From Archegozetes longisetosus (Eukaryota; Arthropoda; Arachnida; Sarcoptiformes; Trhypochthoniidae): a DNA stretch of 64,000 nt. Numbering within the stretch: the stretch's first letter is position 1; every line of letters starts with the position of its first letter. A program made the position numbers and the translations under genes. Positions 56,998 through 64,000 of the stretch are shown one piece after another. The notes below the pieces were generated by a model. That model was not told where the DNA came from and did not search any database. It saw nothing but the letters and a program-made list of their open reading frames with translations. The stretch spans positions 13,204,001 to 13,268,000 of the forward strand of contig JAEMBT020000002.1 of the NCBI GenBank assembly GCA_018873245.2, written 5' to 3'.

Positions 56998-59900
56998 AAT
57001 GACTTCGACTCACTCAAAACAATAAATTGACAAAATCATTAATTAGTTGAATAAAGTATTGATTGGCTCACGATAAACAATATTAAATGAAAATAAGACT
57101 GAAATAAGTCTTAGAAAAATGTTTGTAAATTAGGTTTAATTTGTAAACATTTTAAACATTTGAATGCATCAAATATTGTTATTGTTGTTGTTATTTGACC
57201 AATAATCGGTTACTAAGTCTTTTTAGAGCAATCTATTGGCTATTTTTCAAAACAACAAATAGTTTGCATTACCGTACAGTCCGACCCCGGTTTGGCACTC
57301 GTCGATGCTGTCAAATGTTGTTGCTAAAATTGAGTATTTTTCAAAATGCCAATGCGGCAAAAATTCTTCTTCAATTATAAAGACCTTTAGTCCTTAATGT
57401 TAGCTACTTTTCAATGAACTCGAGCTAACTTATCAAATAGTTGAATGTTTCGTTTGAAATCAAATTATTGAAAAAACTGAAGTCAGAAAATTTGTCAAAT
57501 CAAATATTCTAGTTCTGAATGTGGATTTGCCAAAATCGAGCATTGATAAAGCTATAGATGAACTAAAACCCAATGCCAAGTTCGGGGTTTGGCTCAAACA
57601 CTTGTTACCATAACCCTAACTGTTTAACATTATGGATCTGACAGAAGCAGCTAGTGCCTTCAAAATCAGTTGCTAAAATTGGGGACAGATTGTACTGGAA
57701 GAATAATTGTGAATAGCACAAGATTCTAAAAGTTTGCGATGGATCGGTCAGGAAAGTCAAAACTATTACATTACAGTAAGGTATCAGACAATTGACATTG
57801 AGTTTAACTGCAAGTCACTTGAGGAGCTGTCACCATATATAGAATCCGTTTTATTTTATGTCAACTAATTTGAGACTTTGAAATTATAGTGGAGACACAT
57901 TCGATCGTTCATCGCTTGCTCTCATAACATTGTCAGTCATGTGTTCTGCATGGCTCGTCAAAAAAGTTCAGTATTTATCAACCCCAAAAAGGTATACAAC
58001 AGTTGATAAACTTAAGGGCGCGAAAACTCATTCAGATTTTCATTTAGTTGTGGTCAAATGTTGCGAGTGAGCACCTGATCAATGCTTATGGATAAATCAA
58101 TCTGAAAAGTAAAATTACAACCATCTCATAGCTTAATCTTTCGCTCGCTTCATTTTTTAAGAATCATTAATCCATGTTCTTTAACTGAAACACTTTTTCA
58201 AAAAGACTGAATTATCAAAAACTTTAATTGAATTCATTTATCGAACATTCAGCTAACTTAAACTGAATCTGATTCAAATTTGAGGAATTAAATGTGCGCG
58301 ATCCTTCACTCATGCAAAGAAATTGGACAAAATCTGACAAATTATTTGACAAAACATCACACTCTCAAAGAAGAATATCAAAAGCTCCCCATTAGATCAA
58401 ATTGTTGAATATGAGTGCGTCAAACTGGAAGGCACTAAATCAACATATTCAAAGATGCACAGGCATCTGAAGATCAGATCCCAGCAACTGAATACACCTT
58501 ACCTGACACCTGAGAGGAATCAACGCTTTTACCGATTTTTGTCATCTTTTCTACAGAAAAAAGAGAAACCGACTGAAAATTTAATTTTCAGAGGATTTAG
58601 AAAATTGACATAAAACAGTGTTTTTCAAGACCCAAACTCATCAGAGCTATGAGATGATTTTAGTTTTTATCTTGCACCAACTTCTCTATAGTCATCCATT
58701 AAGTGCTTATTCGCAGCACTTTTGACCACAACTAATATATTCTTATCAATCAGTCTATCAGTAATAGATTTCGAGTAGATTCATCCGGGATCAAATTTAA
58801 GATAAAAATTTGATTTTTTTCAAATAAGATTTTAGATAACTTTTCAAAATGAATTAACATTTATATTAATGTAAATGTTATCATAAATGTGTAAATTGAT
58901 AAAAAACGAATAATAGGCTTTTTATAAGAATTAAAAATTTGAGTTAACATAAAGTTGCAAACATAAAATTTCGATCATTTTATAAAAACATGGAAATTCA
59001 AATTGTTATGAATAACTTCTGTTATTGAAAAGCTCTATATCTTTGACTTTACATCTAAAACACGATGTAAATTAAGATTGTTGAATTTTTAACACTTTCC
59101 CAATTAAAAATCATGGACCTAGGCAAACGAAGGTCAGACTTTTCGAGAAGAGCGTCTCTTGAGAAAGTCAACCTAATCTAGAATCATATTAATGACAAAA
59201 GATTAGACGAAACTGACTTGAAAAATCTTAATTAAAACTGGTTCTCATGAAATGTATTATGTATAGGTCTAATTCTATGACTTACTCATTATTAAATAAA
59301 TCGAGTTTTCTATGGGTGAGCAATCAGTAAGTGATCATTGTTTTAAAATTGATGTCTGTCCCCTTTACGTTGTCCGATCTGATCAGGATCTATCCAGGAT
59401 TAATGCATAGCTTTTTGGACCAACTGTTCAGTCATCTTGAAGTACATGTGCCTTAAACCGTTGATGCAAGCCGATCATCTGGAAAGCATAATAATTTAAT
59501 AGTTTCATAGAACCGTTGATCAAATATCAACTCAAAGTTTATAAATAAGAACTAAAATTTGATTCAAGAATGATAGAGAAAATATTTACTCACAGATCGT
59601 GAATTAGTCATAATGAAAATATATAATAGATACCAAAGTAGATTATCTTAAGTCGCTATTAGGGTATTAATTGTTTTAAGTTTAATACTTCTCCGTAATT
59701 GAATGAATTGATAAAACCTTAAAAATTAGCTGTTTGAGCATGAATGAAAGCATGAGTCAAAGATTAATAAAAGCAGACCAACTTGACCGTAGCTCTACTC
59801 ATAATATGGTACTGCAAGTACTGTATAGTTACGTCAAAATAAATTTTACCAGTCGATTATTGATAGACAGTTAAAAATCGTTTTTCCATTAAAAAACACT

Positions 59901-61960
59901 GAGTATGTAGTATCAGAGAAATAAGAATTTTTAAAGGTGAATTAAGGTTCTACAACTTTGAGTGAAAATAAGCCAGTTATGACTAATGTGTGAAATGACT
60001 AACAAATAAAAAAAACATTTTATCACTTGATAATCAGCTATTTGTAAACGTTTTTTTTGCAATCAAATAAAATTTAGCTATTGATGGAGGACAAGTTTTA
60101 TTTGCTTAGAGTTAATTCACTATTTTAAGTTGAAATTTAGCTCCTTAAAAGTTAAAATTTCTGACTAATAGAATTTTTCTGTCATAACTGTACAGATATA
60201 TTGTATACCTCTCTTTACCAGAACTCTGTTAGACTCTTATGTATTACACTCGAGGACATGGCGCGCACAATCACCAGATTTTACCCGTGTCTTAACCTAT
60301 AATAAAGTTAAATAAGACATGACTACCATTTGGTCTCTGATTGGATCGGAGACCTTTACATGTGTTAATTTGTATTAATTTTTATTGTTACTTTTATCTT
60401 TTAATGCAATGTATTTTATAATGTATTAATAATAGTTTTTAGAGAAGGGCCTTCCTGGCAAATAGTCTACCCGAGAAGAGTGAATTTCATTTGTTGGGAT
60501 CCCGAAATTTCAATTTTCAATAAATAAGCTTTGAATAAACTTTAACGTGAAATAGTTTGTAAAGCTATTGATAACAGATTCGTGCTTAATCACAAGTCCC
60601 TCAAGTGTTAAGCCTTCTTTCCATTTAGTATTAGTGACATCCGTGCGCGTAAAAATTGTTTTTAAATTGCCACTATTTTGTTTTTAAAAATATTTTTATG
60701 ATTTGCCTCTCTAATAGTTTTATTTTTGTATTGTGTTTATGTGGCTGTGATTAACCCATAGCTGTAATACCCATTAGTGTTGTAAGTTCTTTATGTGATA
60801 AAAATCTATCGATTGCTTGTCCATTGTATGATTTGACACACCGCAGAATCGAGCGCACACGGTATATGTCCAGCACTGGAGAGAACACAAAATAGTCATC
60901 ACTTATTAGCTTACTCTAACTTGTTTAGACAATACATTTTAAACACAAATCTTAATTTTCAAATTGGATCTTAACAAAAGCATTACAGAACTAAAACCTT
61001 TAATTAAACAGTTGTTAGACACAATAGAATCACAATATAAAATCCATTTTTGTCTATTGTAGTTGTCTCTGTCCACAGATAGAAAAGTCTTTTTTTCAGT
61101 CATAACTAAGTTTGAAATCAAAAGAAGATCGAAGTCAATCAATGCCTTTCAATCGTTGTTCTGATGATACAACAGAAGCAAATACTTATTAAATCACTGT
61201 CTCATTGATAATCACGTCTAAAGATGCCATCCATAGGGCCATTATTCCATCAGAACGAACCTCCAGAATTATTCTCAAATTTTGAAAGACAGTCAAAAAA
61301 CTAATCAGTTTTGAGAAATTTTTTTCGAAATTCTGATTTTTTAGTGATCCTAACCACTCATTTCCGCATTTTTTGATATACAACATATTGTTCCGAAGCC
61401 TACAGTTACTTCTACTAAAATAGCACAATATAGGTCTGAATTGCCAATTTCGATGTGTAGCTGACATGTCACAATCTAATGCTTAAAGCTTGAAACCGTT
61501 CGTATTTGTTCCTATTATAGTTGCGGCAAATTCTGAAAATCACTCAAATGACATCTCCATCAAAAAACCAGAGAATAAACGTTATTAAAACTGAGAAATC
61601 GAAATCTGATTCGAGGTTTTACCTTCTAGTGACTCGAATTACAACCGGAATGTAACTTCAATCACAGTTGAAAGTCGATATTTGTCGATAATCTTACGAA
61701 ATTACCATTACTACTAATGAATCTTATCAATTAAAAGCAGTCTGAGACATCGAAAGATCCGATGAAAATAATTTTTATATTTATTTGATTGAAATTTTAT
61801 ATCGTAAACAGAGAGAATAACGTTTATGAGTACATGAAGAGTGGTTCAATTATATTTATATATATATTTTGAAAAGTTTCTGTAATATAAATAAATACAC
61901 GTTTATATGATAGGCTCTAGATATTTAATATATAAATAAAAGTAATAATTTAATTAAGAT
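56998..61960. other. Five-kilobase region without a recognised gene
   Basis: AT-rich with scattered decayed sequence. A short protein-like open stretch lies at about 57460-57612 on the plus strand (KSNILVLNVDLPKSSIDKAI, ending TAA). A 92-codon minus-strand frame with an ATG lies at 61189-61467 (SDGIMALWMASLDVIINE), and a moderately GC-rich stretch ending in an AATAAATAA lies near 60460-60530, resembling a retrotransposon tail. None is identifiable; they may be mobile-element relics. The right end holds the C1q gene 3' flank. Confidence 0.4.
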
Positions 61961-62650
61961 CTACGGGAGTGTGGAATTGTTTAGCAAACTATATATGTTA
62001 TCATTGAAGTCGATGCGATCGAATACGTCATTTTGTGATATTTTAGTATCGTTTCGATTGTCTGGTTGATAGACTGGTGAATTTCTTCCTATTAATGACG
62101 ACAAGAAACCTGATGAAGTCGCACTACTTTTAATGGATCCAATTTTGAATCCGCTGAATGAAGTATAGGCGCGATTAATTTGTTTCGATTCGTAGAAGTC
62201 TCCGTCCTCTACAAAGCAATAGACTATATCATCAGTTTCTAACTGAAGAATAGCAGTTCCGCTCGCCATGTTGTATGAGGTCTTTGAACCACTAAAAGCT
62301 GTCACAACTGGAATACGATTAGTTCGAAGAGAGACTCGCAAATCGCTGTCTTGATGTGACAATACGCTGAAACTAAAGTAATAAATGCCAGGATCCGAGC
62401 ACATGAATACTCCATAAAGAGGATTAAATTTGGCCTTTAAATAAGAAATTGAAAAGCTTTAAATAGTATGGAATACGTTTAAATAGAAAGAGAAGATCAA
62501 ACTTACAGAACTATTAACTAATAGAGTTTGATACGAAATATAAGGCCCATTGCGTTCGCCTTTTATTGCAGAAAATGCAATCGTATCATCAGATGCTAAC
62601 GCTGCTGCATATATAGCACTTATTATCAAAAGCGAATACAACATATTCAT
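61961..62650 (-). CDS. Secreted C1q-domain protein
   Basis: Two exons, 62650-62507 and 62434-61961, give 205 residues. The N-terminus MNMLYSLLIISAIYAAALAS is a signal peptide. The C1q globular domain follows: IAFSAIKGER, ISYQTLLVNSS, FNPLYGVFMCSDPGIYYFSF, VLSHQDSDLRVSL, a MASGTAILQLETDDIVYCFV block and SFSGFKIG at the end. A poorly conserved polar tail of about 50 residues follows. There is no collagen stalk, so it belongs to the ghC1q (C1q-like) secreted group, often trimeric lectin-like proteins used in innate recognition or cell-cell signalling in invertebrates. The chosen ATG gives the signal peptide directly; an upstream in-frame TTG is not a likely start. Confidence 0.9.
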
Positions 62651-63909
62651 TTTTTTGAAACAATATAAAATTCTCAAAATTCAGAGAAAAGATATTCTGT
62701 GACAAGTTGTGAAACTCTCAGCCAAACTAAACTAAATAAAGTGAATAGTTTGTCTATTTATGCACTTTTTGACTGTTACATTTCTAATAACTTTTCAGAT
62801 GAATGTATTGGTCATTGAGGCAAAGGCCAGATAAGGATTTCAGAATTAATGAGGCTTATAGAGTAGTAGAGCTCTTTATTGGACGAAAACTGGACTCCAC
62901 TAAATTTGAGTCAAAAATAAACAGGATATAAGATTTTAGGAAACATATGAGCGCTTTGAGTTACCACATTTTTGACTACAATGTCAAAAAAACATCTTGT
63001 TTTCAAGTCACTTAATGATCATTTTGAATATACGCTCACTTTAGGCAGATCAATCTAAATCTTTGAATCCGTTTATCATTATACTTGAAGATTTAGTTGA
63101 GCATCAACCAAATTTTCAATGTTAACATTGATAGCATTGTTGAATCAAAACTTAGCAGCAAGCTTTCATATTTCACTGAATAAGTTGCAATTCTAAATCC
63201 TAATTTACTTGAAAAGGTGCAATTTATGTACAAATTATTCTAAAATAGAGTTTAAGGATTAAGCCCTTTTATAGGTCGATATATTGATCCTGAATTCGAT
63301 ACTAAGTCCTTCAGAAAATTCTGACATGTCAGTAAATATTATTAAATAGATCAAAGCTCTTCTTTCAGAGGTTCTAATCCGGATTATTGTCTTTGTTAGA
63401 TTAATTGACGTTTCTTAGAAGTTAAAAACCAACAACTTTTACTTTGCTATTACTGACCACAGTGGACACTATTCTCTCAGACTGTTGGTTCACTGTTTGT
63501 TATGTTGATTGTTCTAAGCTTTGAAAATGTCGTATAACTTTTTCTTATACTTTGTTCAATGGTGCCTATATGAGGTGGACCCGAAGTATTGGATATGCAC
63601 GATATGACAATTAAGAGTGTCATAAACTTACTGTTATTTTGGTCAATATAAAATGCAAATGAAAGCATCATATTTTTGTTGAAGACCTTATCTTTTATTA
63701 GAAAATGAATCATTTGTAATCTATTACTGTATTGAGTAATAACGCTATTTAATAACTTTGAAATGATTACAACATTCAAATGATTGAGATATTCTATTGT
63801 TATTTACAATAATGTAATGAAGTTACTGTATAAAATGTGAAAACTAAACTACGATCATTTTACAATAAATAAAGCAATTTTTAAAATAAACTATGATAGC
63901 GCTAATACT
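62651..63909. other. Region upstream of the C1q gene, no gene recognised
   Basis: 5' flank of the C1q gene followed by AT-rich sequence. The minus-strand frame at 63477-63779 is not protein-like and has no neighbours to support it. Confidence 0.45.
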
Positions 63910-64000
63910 TCAATCCATTGCGAAAGAAAGCTCTTTTCTTTCTTTTGACTTTGAGACAGTTGCCCCACCACGACCTCCGGTTGCATACTTTCTCAGTGCG
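63910..64000 (-). CDS. Possible 3' end of a gene running off the window
   Basis: On the minus strand 29 codons are open from the window edge to a TGA at 63910-63912 (LRKYATGGRGGATVSKSKER, then KELSFAMD). The stretch is more GC-rich than its surroundings and contains a Gly-rich motif. It could be a last exon; the partner exons lie outside the window. No family recognised. Confidence 0.22.
   Translation of the reverse strand, partial: ALRKYATGGRGGATVSKSKERKELSFAMD

Noticed and set aside
63477-63779. 100-codon minus-strand frame near the window end
   Set aside because: Has an open frame and ATG but no recognisable motif, signal or splice context; left unannotated.

Overview
This is a window of an AT-rich animal genome. 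Most genes are split by short introns (many 50 to 150 bp) with GT-AG borders, there are no operons, and the genes are single-copy animal genes (GRK2, LIMK, CABIN1, ZCCHC8, INO80B, eIF3c, RPL6). The protein repertoire fits an arthropod. A mite or other chelicerate is my best guess, from the compact introns, the AT-richness and the presence of a RAP1-type telomere protein. That taxonomic call is inference.

Layout. 0-9 kb: the 3' exons of a DGCR2/IDD-like vWFC membrane protein (+), with a long fold-back element in one intron. INO80B (-) follows and shares a short head-to-head spacer with a spermidine-acetyltransferase-like GNAT gene (+). Then comes a TLC-domain membrane protein (+). 8.6-13.1 kb: a classical short-chain dehydrogenase (-) with a 3.5 kb first intron. 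16.3-28 kb: a complete 14-exon GRK2 (+). 28.6-30.2 kb: a 3-beta-HSD-like dehydrogenase (-). 31.9-33.3 kb: three adjacent decayed DNA transposons. 34.3-38.2 kb: LIM kinase (-). 39.7-40.8 kb: SMIM14 (+).

41.1-57 kb is gene-dense, with alternating head-to-head and tail-to-tail genes: ZCCHC8 (-), eIF3c (+), RPL6 (-), CABIN1 (+), an intronless divergent bicaudal-C-like KH protein (-) and an intronless RAP1/TERF2IP with three Myb modules (-). 57-62 kb shows no convincing gene. 62.0-62.7 kb encodes a secreted C1q-domain protein (-).

The genes do not form one pathway. Chromatin and RNA functions (INO80B, CABIN1, RAP1, ZCCHC8) and translation (eIF3c, RPL6) are the main themes. The points most worth checking are the three-Myb RAP1, a bicaudal-C relative that has lost its GXXG loops, a ZCCHC8 without its zinc knuckle, and two conserved genes interrupted in this sequence (an in-frame stop in INO80B and a homopolymer frameshift in CABIN1). 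I see no clear new multi-gene system. Exon borders were placed by eye from splice consensus, reading phase and remembered family sequences; no database search was run.
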